Source: DASYPQ01 sp036006425
Lineage (GTDB): Bacteria; Planctomycetota; UBA1135; GCA-002686595
DNA: 64,000 nucleotides
Assembly: GCA_036006425.1 (NCBI GenBank)
Contig: DASYPQ010000027.1
Coordinates: 186,001 to 250,000, forward strand
Direction: 5' to 3'
Positions 50,728 through 58,274 of this stretch are shown here, piece by piece. How positions within the stretch are numbered: position 1 is the first letter of the stretch; each line of letters begins with the position of its first letter. The position numbers were made by a program, and so were the translations under genes. A model generated the notes under the pieces. It ran no database searches and was not told the DNA's origin. It saw only the letters and a list, made by a program, of their open reading frames with translations.

Positions 50728-52586
50728 GCCGCGCGGACGAGAAGCCAACTCGCCGCGCCGACCGTCTCGCCCTCGCGCTGTGCGCGTTCCATGCGCTCGT
50801 GCGCTGGGTGCCGTGGGCGCCGAAACCGGTCGGCGTCGACATCGACGCGTCCTGGAGCTGGGTGTTCCACGAGGTCTGGAGCCGCCCGCTCGTGTGCGGT
50901 CGCGACGTCGTGTTCACCTACGGCCCGTACGGCTTCCTCCTGACCGAGTCGTACCACCCGGCGACGTTCGCCGTCCGCATCGCGGTCTTCGCCGCGGTCT
51001 CGCTGCTCCTCGTCTCCGTCCTGTGGCGGATCGTCCGCGCACGTACGAGCTCGCCGCTCCTCGCGCTCGCGTGGACGATTCTGCTCGTCGAGTCGATGGC
51101 CGTCGGCAGCGCGCAGGCGAACCTCTTCCTCCACCTCGAGTTCCTGCTCGTGGCCCTGGCCTGGACGCTCGCGCAGGAGAGGACGGGGAGGATCCTGCTC
51201 CATCTCCTCGTCGTCACGGCGGCGGTTGGGGCCCTCGCGAAGTTCACGCTGCTGCTCGGCGCTCTCGTCGCCGTCGTCGCGGTGGTCGTGCGCCGCCGGG
51301 CGCCTTCGCTCCTCGCCACGTTCGGCGCCGCGTTCCTCGCGGCGTGGTGGATCGCGGGACAGCCGCTCGCGGCGCTCCCGTCGTACCTCTCGACCTCCGT
51401 CGAGATCTCCGCCGGATACGCCGAGAGCATGGGCCGCGCGGCTCCGGCCGCGCAGATCCTCGGATTCCTCGCGTGCGCGGCCGTCGCGGGGTGGCTCTTC
51501 GCGCGCGCGATCGGCGGGGCCGGCCTCGCGCTCGCCGCACTCCTCTTCCTCGTGTTCAAGGCCGCGTTCGTGCGCTACGACGCTCCGCACGCGGTCCAGG
51601 GCGAATCGGCGCTCCTCCTGCTTCTCGCCGGTAGCCAGATCCAGCATCCGACGCGGCCGCGCCGCCTCCTTCCGTCCGTCGCCGCGGTCGCCGCGATCGC
51701 CGGCGTGTTCGCGCTGACGAGCGCGCTCGCGGCCTCGCCGTGGAGCGCGAGCTGGCCGGAGGAGATCGAGGCCGCGGCGGAGGTCTGCACCGGCCGCGCG
51801 CACCTCCGCGCGCGGCACGAAGCGGCGCTCGCGGCGATCCGTTCCGACGCGCCGCTCCCGCCGCTCGCGGGCACCGTGGATCTCGTGCCCGCGCGCGTCG
51901 GCCTCGTCCTCGCAGCCGACCTCGCGTACGCGCCGCGTCCCGTGATCCAGAGCTACTGCGCGTTCAGCCCGCGTCTCCTGCAGCTCAACGCGGAGCATCT
52001 CGCCGGGGACGCCGCCCCCGCGCACGTCCTGTTCACGATCGTCGACGCGATCGACGGGCGTCTGCCGGCGATGGACGACAGCCTGTGCCTCCCCGTGCTG
52101 CTCGCGCGCTACGACATCACCGGCGCGGCGGGGGAGCACCTCGTGCTCGCGCTGAGGGAGCGCGCGCGTCCGATGCACCTCGAGCCGATCGCAACGCGTC
52201 GCGTCCGCTTCGGCGAGACGTTTTTCATCGATCCCGTCGCTAGCGGCGTCGGGATCTGGGCCGAATTGCACGTCGAACCGACGCTGCGCGGGCGCGCCGC
52301 CGGATTCCTGTACCGTCCGCCCGTCCTGCGGCTCGCGGTCCGCCTCGCCGACGGCAGCGTCGGCTCCTTCCGGCTCGTGCCCGGGATCGCGCGCGCCGGA
52401 TTCCTCCTCGGGCCGCTGCTCCAGGACGATGACGAATACCGGCGCTTCGCCGCAGGAGCTGCGGATCTCTCCACGCGCGACGTGCGGTCGATCTCGGTTT
52501 CGGGCGCCGCCTCGGGCGCCGGCGTCGACTGGGCCTACGGGCCGGACTTCGAGCTGCGTCTCGCCGCGTTCCGCCTCGAGCGCTGA
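50724..52586 (+). CDS. polytopic membrane protein of unknown function
   Basis: A 620-residue protein. The first 350 residues hold about nine to ten hydrophobic segments, after an acidic loop with Val-Asp-Ile-Asp-Ala-Ser-Trp and Thr-Tyr-Gly-Pro-Tyr-Gly. The last 270 residues form a soluble beta-rich domain. The architecture is like a GT-C-type glycosyltransferase or a membrane protein of polysaccharide assembly, but no Asp-Glu catalytic pair can be assigned with confidence. The start overlaps the NPCBM protein stop (ATGA). Confidence 0.72.
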   Translation: MSRADEKPTRRADRLALALCAFHALVRWVPWAPKPVGVDIDASWSWVFHEVWSRPLVCGRDVVFTYGPYGFLLTESYHPATFAVRIAVFAAVSLLLVSVLWRIVRARTSSPLLALAWTILLVESMAVGSAQANLFLHLEFLLVALAWTLAQERTGRILLHLLVVTAAVGALAKFTLLLGALVAVVAVVVRRRAPSLLATFGAAFLAAWWIAGQPLAALPSYLSTSVEISAGYAESMGRAAPAAQILGFLACAAVAGWLFARAIGGAGLALAALLFLVFKAAFVRYDAPHAVQGESALLLLLAGSQIQHPTRPRRLLPSVAAVAAIAGVFALTSALAASPWSASWPEEIEAAAEVCTGRAHLRARHEAALAAIRSDAPLPPLAGTVDLVPARVGLVLAADLAYAPRPVIQSYCAFSPRLLQLNAEHLAGDAAPAHVLFTIVDAIDGRLPAMDDSLCLPVLLARYDITGAAGEHLVLALRERARPMHLEPIATRRVRFGETFFIDPVASGVGIWAELHVEPTLRGRAAGFLYRPPVLRLAVRLADGSVGSFRLVPGIARAGFLLGPLLQDDDEYRRFAAGAADLSTRDVRSISVSGAASGAGVDWAYGPDFELRLAAFRLER

Positions 52587-52596
52587 CGCGTTCAGC
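52582..52596. terminator. weak shared hairpin at convergent ends
   Basis: GCTGA (52582-52586) pairs with TCAGC (52592-52596) around CGCGT. The arms contain the two stop codons, which are always complementary, so only two extra base pairs support it. Confidence 0.25.
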
Positions 52597-53524
52597 CGGC
52601 GCGCAGCGAGCGGAAGTAGACACCGCGGTCGCCGCCGCGCTGCTTCGCGGCGCGCAGCGCGGACTCGGCGTGCGCGCGCAGCTCGGCGCAGGAACGGAGG
52701 TCGCCTCCGTCGAAGGTCTCGAACCCGAGGCTCGCGCGCACGGTGCTCCCGGGCGGGAGTCCCTCGGCGAGCCCGGCCTGGTTCCGGATCTCGTCGCGGA
52801 GCCGGCGGACGGCGTGCGCGGCGTCGATCCGGCCCGTGTACGGAAGGATCGCGCCGAACTCGTCGCCGCCGAGTCGCCCGGCGACGTCCTCGGCGCGCAG
52901 CGCGGTGCGGATCGCCGCGCCGACGCGCTCGATCACGCGGTCGCCGACGGTGTGGTCGTAGTCCTTGTTGACGCGCCCGAAGCCGTCGAGATCGATGATC
53001 ACGAGCGCCATCGAGAGATGGTGCCGTTCGGCCGCGGAGAAGTGCTCGAGCAGCCGCTGCTCGAAGGCCGCCGGGCGCAGGAGGTCGGTGCGGTCGTCGT
53101 GGAGCGCCTTGTGACGCAGCTCGGCCATCTCGGCGACCGCCGCGCCGGCGGCGAGCAGGCGCTCGACGCGCAGCGCGAATTCCTCCGGCGGGGAGCCGCG
53201 GTGCACGACGTCGAAGCCGCCGCGGACGAGCGCGCGCGCGGCGAGGATTCCCTTGCGCGCGTCGCCGGGGTCGACGACGACGAGCACCGGGACGGGCGCC
53301 TCTTCGCCGCGCAGCCGTTCGATCTCGTCGAGCTCCGCGGATCCGCCCTCGGCGAGCGGGTCGAGGACGACGAGATCCGGCCGCGTACCTGCGAGCGCGC
53401 GCCGGGTCGCGCGCGGGTCGGGACTCGTCTCGATCGTCCACGCGCGCGCGCCGATCCCGGCGAGCGACGCGGAGAGACCTTCGCCGCGGTGATCGCAGCA
53501 GAGAATGAGGGGCGGGGGGCTCAA
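52592..53524 (-). CDS. receiver-like plus GGDEF diguanylate cyclase
   Basis: About 310 residues. The N-terminal 120 residues resemble a receiver domain (Leu-Ile-Leu-Cys-Cys-Asp, Leu-Val-Val-Leu-Asp-Pro, Val-Pro-Val-Leu-Val-Val-Val), although the acidic pocket is incomplete. The C-terminal GGDEF domain keeps Leu-Gly-Gly-Asp-Glu-Phe and Ile-Asp-Leu-Asp-Gly-Phe-Gly, so it should make cyclic-di-GMP. The start is uncertain: I use TTG at 53524, since upstream in-frame codons run into the rpsB leader. A TATACT on the minus strand (53578-53583) may be its -10. Confidence 0.75.
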   Translation of the reverse strand: MSPPPLILCCDHRGEGLSASLAGIGARAWTIETSPDPRATRRALAGTRPDLVVLDPLAEGGSAELDEIERLRGEEAPVPVLVVVDPGDARKGILAARALVRGGFDVVHRGSPPEEFALRVERLLAAGAAVAEMAELRHKALHDDRTDLLRPAAFEQRLLEHFSAAERHHLSMALVIIDLDGFGRVNKDYDHTVGDRVIERVGAAIRTALRAEDVAGRLGGDEFGAILPYTGRIDAAHAVRRLRDEIRNQAGLAEGLPPGSTVRASLGFETFDGGDLRSCAELRAHAESALRAAKQRGGDRGVYFRSLRAG

Positions 53525-53670
53525 GCGAGGCGCCGCACCCCCGTTTCCGGCTGCGGAAGCGAGGTGATCGGCCGGAAAGTATATCCCCGTCGGCGGCGCG
53601 CCCCGGTCCGCCGGAGCGCCCGCGGGGTGCCGCGCCGCGGGCGCGCGGACCCCGTCGCGCGCGCCCAGCG

Positions 53671-53698
53671 TTGACTGGCCCTGTGTGCCCGGTAGAAT
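53671..53698 (+). promoter_or_regulatory. sigma-70-like promoter of rpsB
   Basis: TTGACT (53671-53676) and TAGAAT (53693-53698) with a 16-base spacer. Transcription would start near 53705, leaving a leader of about 195 bases before rpsB. Confidence 0.6.
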
Positions 53699-53785
53699 CC
53701 CGGCCCGCCTTTGCCGCTCTACGGCGTCCCGGATTCCCGGGCCGTCGGACGGGCGTCCCGTTCCATCGGGCACAAAGGACGACAG

Positions 53786-53807
53786 GGCGCCCGCTCCGGA
53801 GGGCGCC
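53786..53807 (+). promoter_or_regulatory. leader hairpin upstream of rpsB
   Basis: GGCGCCC (53786-53792) and GGGCGCC (53801-53807) form a perfect 7-bp stem with an 8-base loop, inside the rpsB leader. Ribosomal protein S2 often represses its own message through such leaders; whether this hairpin takes part is inference. Confidence 0.4.
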
Positions 53808-53900
53808 GGCTGTTCGAGGAAGACGTCCGCGCGCGGCTCCGTGCCGCGGTCGGAAGGATCCTCGAAGGACCCGAGGTCAAGCCCGGAGCGAACCGTATCC

Positions 53901-54809
53901 ATGGATCAAGTCACCGTACAAGAGCTCATCGATGCAGGTGTGCACTTCGGATGCCGCGTGTCGCGGTGGAATCCGAAGATGGCGCCGTTCATCCACGGCC
54001 GCCGCAACCTCATCCACATCATCGATCTGCGGGAGACGCTTCGCGGCGTCCTCCGTGCGCAGAATCTCCTCTACCACCTCGCCGCCGAAGGGTCGACCAT
54101 TCTATGGGTCGGCACGAAGCGCCAGGTCAAGGGCGTCATCCAGGAAGCCGGGCAACGCACCGGCATGCCCGTCGTCACCGAGCGCTGGATCGGCGGCACG
54201 CTGACCAACTTCTCGGTCATCCGCAGCCGGCTGAAGCGCCTCGAGGAGCTCGAGAAGATGGAGGAGGACGGCAGCACCGGCCAGCTCTCCAAGAAGATGC
54301 TCTCCAGCATGCGGCGCATGCGCCGCAAGATCACGCGCAACCTCGGCGGGATCCGCGAGATGAACGGTATGCCCGGCGCGATGGTGGTCGTCGATCCGGC
54401 GCGCGAAGCCAACGCCGTGCGCGAAGCGCGGCGCATGGGCGTCGCGGTCATCGGCGTCCTCGACACGGACTGCGATCCGGAATCGGTCGACATCGTGATC
54501 CCGGGCAACGACGACGCGCTGAAATCGGTGCGCCTCCTCGTCGAGCAGCTCGGCACGTCGGTCGAGGAAGGCTCGGCGAACCACCGCGAACGCCTGGCGT
54601 CGATGGGCGTCGCCGAGAAGCGCGACGAAGCGCTCGCTCCGGGCGACGAACCCCGTCCGACGCGCGGCCAACGGCTCCCCGAGGGCATGTCCACGCGGAT
54701 CGCGGGCGGCGGCAAGGCCGCCGCGTTGCTCGACGCGGAAGACGAGGGCGAGGGTCTCGCCCCCGGACTCGCCGGCCGCGTCGCGAAGCTGGGCGAAGAA
54801 GAGCCCTAG
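53901..54809 (+). CDS. rpsB: 30S ribosomal protein S2
   Basis: A 302-residue S2 protein, longer than the usual 240 because of a charged C-terminal extension from about residue 230 (Gly-Gln-Arg-Leu-Pro-Glu-Gly-Met onward). The N-terminus Leu-Ile-Asp-Ala-Gly-Val-His-Phe-Gly and Trp-Asn-Pro-Lys-Met-Ala-Pro-Phe-Ile, then Trp-Val-Gly-Thr-Lys-Arg-Gln and Glu-Arg-Trp-Ile-Gly-Gly-Thr-Leu-Thr-Asn, are diagnostic. The ATG at 53901 is chosen because the family begins there. First gene of rpsB-tsf-pyrH-frr. Confidence 0.96.
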   Translation: MDQVTVQELIDAGVHFGCRVSRWNPKMAPFIHGRRNLIHIIDLRETLRGVLRAQNLLYHLAAEGSTILWVGTKRQVKGVIQEAGQRTGMPVVTERWIGGTLTNFSVIRSRLKRLEELEKMEEDGSTGQLSKKMLSSMRRMRRKITRNLGGIREMNGMPGAMVVVDPAREANAVREARRMGVAVIGVLDTDCDPESVDIVIPGNDDALKSVRLLVEQLGTSVEEGSANHRERLASMGVAEKRDEALAPGDEPRPTRGQRLPEGMSTRIAGGGKAAALLDAEDEGEGLAPGLAGRVAKLGEEEP

Positions 54810-54858
54810 TCCGACTCCGGCGCTCCCGCGCACGTCGCACGACGAGCTCGCGGTCCCG

Positions 54859-54878
54859 CGTGCGGGGGGCCGCGCACG
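54859..54878 (+). promoter_or_regulatory. hairpin between rpsB and tsf
   Basis: CGTGCG (54859-54864) pairs with CGCACG (54873-54878) around an 8-base GC-rich loop, in the 97-base space between the two genes. It may attenuate tsf transcription or protect the rpsB 3' end. Weak support. Confidence 0.3.
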
Positions 54879-54906
54879 AGAAACCCATCCGCATCCCTGG
54901 ACGAAC

Positions 54907-55749
54907 ATGACGATCACATCCGAAATGGTCCGCGATCTCCGCGAGCGCACCGGCGCCGGCCTCATGGAGTGCAAGCGCGCGCTCGAAGCCAGCAAGGGCG
55001 ACATCGAGGGCGCGGTCGACAACCTGCGCAAGGCGGGCCTCAAGACCGCCGACAAGAAGGCCGACCGCGAGACGGGCGAAGGCCGCGTCCAGGCCTGGAT
55101 CGGGCCGAAGATGCGCGTCGGGAGCATCGTCGCGCTGACGTGCGAGACGGACTTCGTCGCGCGCACGGCCGACTTCGGCAAGCTCCTCTACGACATCGCC
55201 GAGCTCGTCGCCGAGAAGAATCCCGCCGACGTCGACGCGCTAGCGAAGCTGCCCCTCAAGGGCGGCACGAGCGTCGGCGAGACGCTCAAGCTGATGGTCG
55301 GCAAGATCGGCGAGAACATCAAGATCGCCCGCATGGCGCGGCTCGAGAACATGAAGGGGCGGGTCGGCTCCTACGTGCACCACGACGGCAAGAAGGCCGC
55401 GTTCGTCTCCGTGACCACGGACGTCGACGAGGACAAGGTGGGCGAGGCTCTGAAGGAGCTGTGCCAGCACATCGTCGTGTTCAACCCGGTCTCCTCCGAC
55501 CGCGCGCAGGTGCCCGCCGCCGCGGTCGAGCGCGAGCGCGCCATCTACCTCGAAGAGGTCAAGTCGAAGCCCGCCGAGATGCAGCAGAAGATCGTCGCCG
55601 GCAAGCTCGAGAAGTTCTACGCGGACCAGGTCCTGCCCGAGCAGAAGTGGATGAAGGACGACACGAAGACCGTCCAGCAGATCCTGGAGGAGAAGCTCGG
55701 CAAGGGCGCGAAGATCGAGGCGTTCGTCCGCGTTCAAATAGGCAAGTAG
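54907..55749 (+). CDS. tsf: translation elongation factor Ts
   Basis: A 280-residue EF-Ts that reloads EF-Tu with GTP. The N-terminal UBA-like part contains Leu-Arg-Glu-Arg-Thr-Gly-Ala-Gly-Leu-Met-Glu-Cys-Lys-Arg-Ala-Leu, the family signature, and then Cys-Glu-Thr-Asp-Phe-Val-Ala-Arg. The C-terminal part has Gln-Lys-Trp-Met-Lys-Asp-Asp with Thr-Val-Gln-Gln. Next in order after rpsB, 97 bases downstream, and 19 bases before pyrH. Confidence 0.97.
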   Translation: MTITSEMVRDLRERTGAGLMECKRALEASKGDIEGAVDNLRKAGLKTADKKADRETGEGRVQAWIGPKMRVGSIVALTCETDFVARTADFGKLLYDIAELVAEKNPADVDALAKLPLKGGTSVGETLKLMVGKIGENIKIARMARLENMKGRVGSYVHHDGKKAAFVSVTTDVDEDKVGEALKELCQHIVVFNPVSSDRAQVPAAAVERERAIYLEEVKSKPAEMQQKIVAGKLEKFYADQVLPEQKWMKDDTKTVQQILEEKLGKGAKIEAFVRVQIGK

Positions 55750-55768
55750 GGGTCGCGCGAGCTTCGGC

Positions 55769-56485
55769 ATGCAGAAGCCCTACCAACGCATCCTCCTGAA
55801 GCTCTCCGGTGAAGCCCTGGGCGGCGCCACGGGCGGACACGGGCTCGACCCCGACGCCGTCCACCTGATCGCGCGGCAGATCGTCCGCGTCGCCGGCTCT
55901 GGCGTGCAGGTCGCGATCGTCGTCGGCGGCGGGAACATCCTGCGCGGCGTCGAGTTCAGCAAGCACGGCGGCCAGCGCGCGACCGCCGACTACATGGGGA
56001 TGCTCGCGACCGTGATCAACGCGCTCGCGCTGTGCGACGCGCTCGAGCTGCAGGGGCTCCCGACGCGCGTCATGACGGCGATCGAGATCCGCCAGGTCGC
56101 GGAGCCGTTCCTGCGCCGTGTGGCGCTCTCGCACCTCGACAAGGGGCGCGCGGTGATCCTCGCCGCGGGCACGGGCAATCCGTTCTTCACGACGGACACT
56201 GCCGCGGCCCTGCGCGCAGCCGAGCTCTCCTGCGACGTGCTGCTCAAGGCGACGAAGGTCGACGGCGTCTACACGGCCGATCCGAAGCGCGACCCGAAGG
56301 CGCGGCGCTTCGAGGAGCTCTCGTACATGGACGTCCTGAAGGACGGGCTGCGGATCATGGACGGCACGGCGATCACGCTGTGCATGGAGAACCGCCTCCC
56401 CGTCGTGGTGTTCAATCTTTTCGAAGAAGGGAATCTCGAACGCGTCGTGCGCGGGGAAGACCTCGGCACGCGCATCCGGAGCTGA
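55769..56485 (+). CDS. pyrH: UMP kinase
   Basis: A 238-residue amino-acid-kinase-fold enzyme that phosphorylates UMP to UDP. The N-terminal Leu-Leu-Lys-Leu-Ser-Gly-Glu-Ala-Leu, the Val-Gly-Gly-Gly-Asn loop, Gly-Thr-Gly-Asn-Pro-Phe-Phe-Thr-Thr-Asp and Lys-Ala-Thr-Lys-Val-Asp-Gly-Val-Tyr are diagnostic. It ends two bases before frr in the standard tsf-pyrH-frr order. Confidence 0.97.
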   Translation: MQKPYQRILLKLSGEALGGATGGHGLDPDAVHLIARQIVRVAGSGVQVAIVVGGGNILRGVEFSKHGGQRATADYMGMLATVINALALCDALELQGLPTRVMTAIEIRQVAEPFLRRVALSHLDKGRAVILAAGTGNPFFTTDTAAALRAAELSCDVLLKATKVDGVYTADPKRDPKARRFEELSYMDVLKDGLRIMDGTAITLCMENRLPVVVFNLFEEGNLERVVRGEDLGTRIRS

Positions 56486-56487
56486 AG

Positions 56488-57048
56488 ATGACCTACCAAG
56501 AGACGATCAAGGACTCGCGCGAGAGGCTCGACAAGGCCTTGCACCACCTCCAGGACCTCTTGCGCACGATCCGGACCTCGCGCGCCTCGCCGGCGCTCGT
56601 CGACGGGATCCGCGTGGACTACTACGGCGTCCCGACGCCCTTGTCCCAGATGGCGTCGATCTCCGTGCCGGAGCCGCGCCAGATCCTGATCAAGCCGTTC
56701 GACGCGTCCGTGATCGGCGACGTTTCGAAGGCGATCCAGAAATCGGATCTCGGCGTGCAACCGCAGAGCGACGGCAAGGTGATCCGTCTGACGATGCCGC
56801 CCCTCTCGGGCGAGCAGCGCAAGAAATACGCCGGGAAGGTCAAGGAGCTGTGCGAAGAGACGCGCATCTCGATGCGCAACGTGCGCCGCGACATGAACAA
56901 GCACGCCGATCTCCTCCTCAAGGACGGCGGGCTGACCGAGGACGAAGGGCGCCGGCTCCACGACGAGATCCAGAAGCTCCTGAAGGAGTTCGAGGACAAG
57001 GTCGGCCAGGTGCACGACAAGAAGACCGCGGAGATCATGGAGGTCTGA
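56488..57048 (+). CDS. frr: ribosome recycling factor
   Basis: A 186-residue RRF that splits post-termination ribosomes with EF-G. The sequence shows Leu-Arg-Thr-Ile-Arg-Thr-Ser-Arg-Ala-Ser, Tyr-Tyr-Gly-Val-Pro-Thr-Pro-Leu and the central Ile-Gln-Lys-Ser-Asp-Leu-Gly-Val region, and the conserved Arg-Arg-Asp-x-Asn helix near residue 130. The start is the ATG at 56488, two bases after the pyrH stop. Nine bases after its stop begins a tRNA, so the tRNA may be co-transcribed. Confidence 0.97.
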   Translation: MTYQETIKDSRERLDKALHHLQDLLRTIRTSRASPALVDGIRVDYYGVPTPLSQMASISVPEPRQILIKPFDASVIGDVSKAIQKSDLGVQPQSDGKVIRLTMPPLSGEQRKKYAGKVKELCEETRISMRNVRRDMNKHADLLLKDGGLTEDEGRRLHDEIQKLLKEFEDKVGQVHDKKTAEIMEV

Positions 57049-57056
57049 AGCGGGCG

Positions 57057-57132
57057 GGGCGCGTAGCTCAGTCGGCAGAGCAACTGGCTTTTAACCAGTA
57101 GGTCGAAGGTTCGATTCCTTCCGCGCTCACCA
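57057..57132 (+). tRNA. tRNA-Lys (anticodon TTT)
   Basis: A 76-base tRNA including an encoded CCA. The acceptor stem pairs GGGCGCG (57057-57063) with CGCGCTC (57122-57128, one G-U). The D arm GCTC/GAGC, the anticodon arm ACTGG/CCAGT with loop CTTTTAA (anticodon TTT), and the T arm GAAGG/CCTTC with TTCGATT are all present. Confidence 0.96.
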
Positions 57133-57145
57133 CCTTGCGCCGCTC

Positions 57146-57174
57146 TTCACACGCGCGAGGTCCGGTGACATAAT
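57146..57174 (+). promoter_or_regulatory. promoter of the second tRNA-Lys
   Basis: TTCACA (57146-57151) and CATAAT (57169-57174) with exactly 17 bases between them. The start would fall near 57181, about 16 bases before the tRNA. It lies between the two tRNA genes. Confidence 0.55.
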
Positions 57175-57196
57175 CCCCGCCCCTCGATGCGAGGCT

Positions 57197-57272
57197 GGCC
57201 GCGTAGCTCAGTTGGTAGAGCAGGTGACTCTTAATCATCAGGTCGAAGGTTCGAGCCCTTCCGCGGTCACCA
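57197..57272 (+). tRNA. tRNA-Lys (anticodon CTT)
   Basis: A 76-base tRNA with encoded CCA. The acceptor stem pairs GGCCGCG (57197-57203) with CGCGGTC (57262-57268). The anticodon arm is GGTGA/TCATC with loop CTCTTAA, giving anticodon CTT; the T arm is GAAGG/CCTTC. It is the second lysine isoacceptor, 64 bases after the first, and shares most of the D and T arm sequence with it. Confidence 0.96.
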
Positions 57273-57285
57273 ACCCACGCCCCGA

Positions 57286-58230
57286 CTAGAGTCCGGGCAC
57301 GCCGTCGTCGGCAGACAAACCGCCGAGCGAACGGTACGCGCGCGCCCAGTAGCCCGCGCGCGCGACGCCGGCGAACCCGGTGAGGACGATCTTCACCGTG
57401 ACGGCGATCGCGTCGCCGGAGCTCCCGACCAGCTTGCCCGCGCCGGACACGACGACCCACGCGAGCGCCACGGTGACGAAGAGCAGGACGTCGACGAGGA
57501 CAGCGCGCGCCGTCGCCCAGCCGTCGTTGCGCATGATCCTCCAGCCGTGGAGCAGCGCCGAATACACGCCGCGGCGGTTGTGCGCGAGGCTGTGCAGCGC
57601 GAACTGGTTCAGCACGGAGAGGATCGTCACGTAGCCGAGGAGGAGCAGGATGAGAGGCACGAGGACGGCGCCCATGAGCGCGGCGCTCTCGGCCTCGCCG
57701 ATCGGACCGTCGATCACCTTCGCGAGCGCCGCGACCGGCAGCGACGCGAGCAGCGCGGCGGCAGCGACCATCAGTGCGAGCTGCAGCCAGAGGCCGAACG
57801 CCGAGAGCGTGACGCCCTTGCCCGCCGCCCACACGGTTCGCAAGCGCGGCGTCCTCCGGTCGCCGCACGCCGCGGCCCAGGCGCGCGCGGGCCCGAGCCG
57901 AGCGAGCCCGACCGTCAGGCGGAAGCACGGGAGGAACAGGATGCCGGCGCAAGGAATCAACGCGAACAGCGCCAGGAATTCGAAGGGGAGGTTGCCCAGG
58001 GAGTGGAGGAATCCGCCGGGGAGACGACCCTTCGCCCCGGCGACGTGGATGTCGATCGACTGCGCGAGCCCTCCGTCCCAGCCGAAGCCGAGCCCGGCGG
58101 TCAGCGTGTACACGAGCCCCGCGAACCAGACGAGCCCCGGGTGTCCCGCTTGCCGCGCCGACTCGGACAAGGCGTCGATCGCCCGCGAGAGTGACCAGCG
58201 CTCGGTCTCGGTGCCGGTCAGCGTCGACAT
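57286..58230 (-). CDS. polytopic membrane protein of unknown function
   Basis: A 314-residue protein with about six hydrophobic helices (near 35-50, 83-105, 147-170, 187-208, 238-260 and 275-295). I do not recognise a catalytic motif. The first 30 residues are polar and probably cytoplasmic. It is the last gene of a minus-strand row with aminopeptidase P, flotillin and an NfeD-like protein, 44 bases after the peptidase, and so may belong to that membrane-associated group. Confidence 0.7.
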   Translation of the reverse strand: MSTLTGTETERWSLSRAIDALSESARQAGHPGLVWFAGLVYTLTAGLGFGWDGGLAQSIDIHVAGAKGRLPGGFLHSLGNLPFEFLALFALIPCAGILFLPCFRLTVGLARLGPARAWAAACGDRRTPRLRTVWAAGKGVTLSAFGLWLQLALMVAAAALLASLPVAALAKVIDGPIGEAESAALMGAVLVPLILLLLGYVTILSVLNQFALHSLAHNRRGVYSALLHGWRIMRNDGWATARAVLVDVLLFVTVALAWVVVSGAGKLVGSSGDAIAVTVKIVLTGFAGVARAGYWARAYRSLGGLSADDGVPGL

Positions 58231-58274
58231 CGCGTGGCTGTGCGGGAGGGGCCGCGAGTCATTTCGGGCCGCGG

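Larger units (their letters stand above)
53525..53900. other. 376-base non-coding space: divergent promoters and rpsB leader
   Basis: No convincing gene lies here. It contains the probable promoter of the minus-strand GGDEF gene, the promoter of rpsB and a transcribed leader of about 195 bases with a GC-rich hairpin. Open frames crossing it are extensions of the flanking genes and lack codon-level support. Confidence 0.7.
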
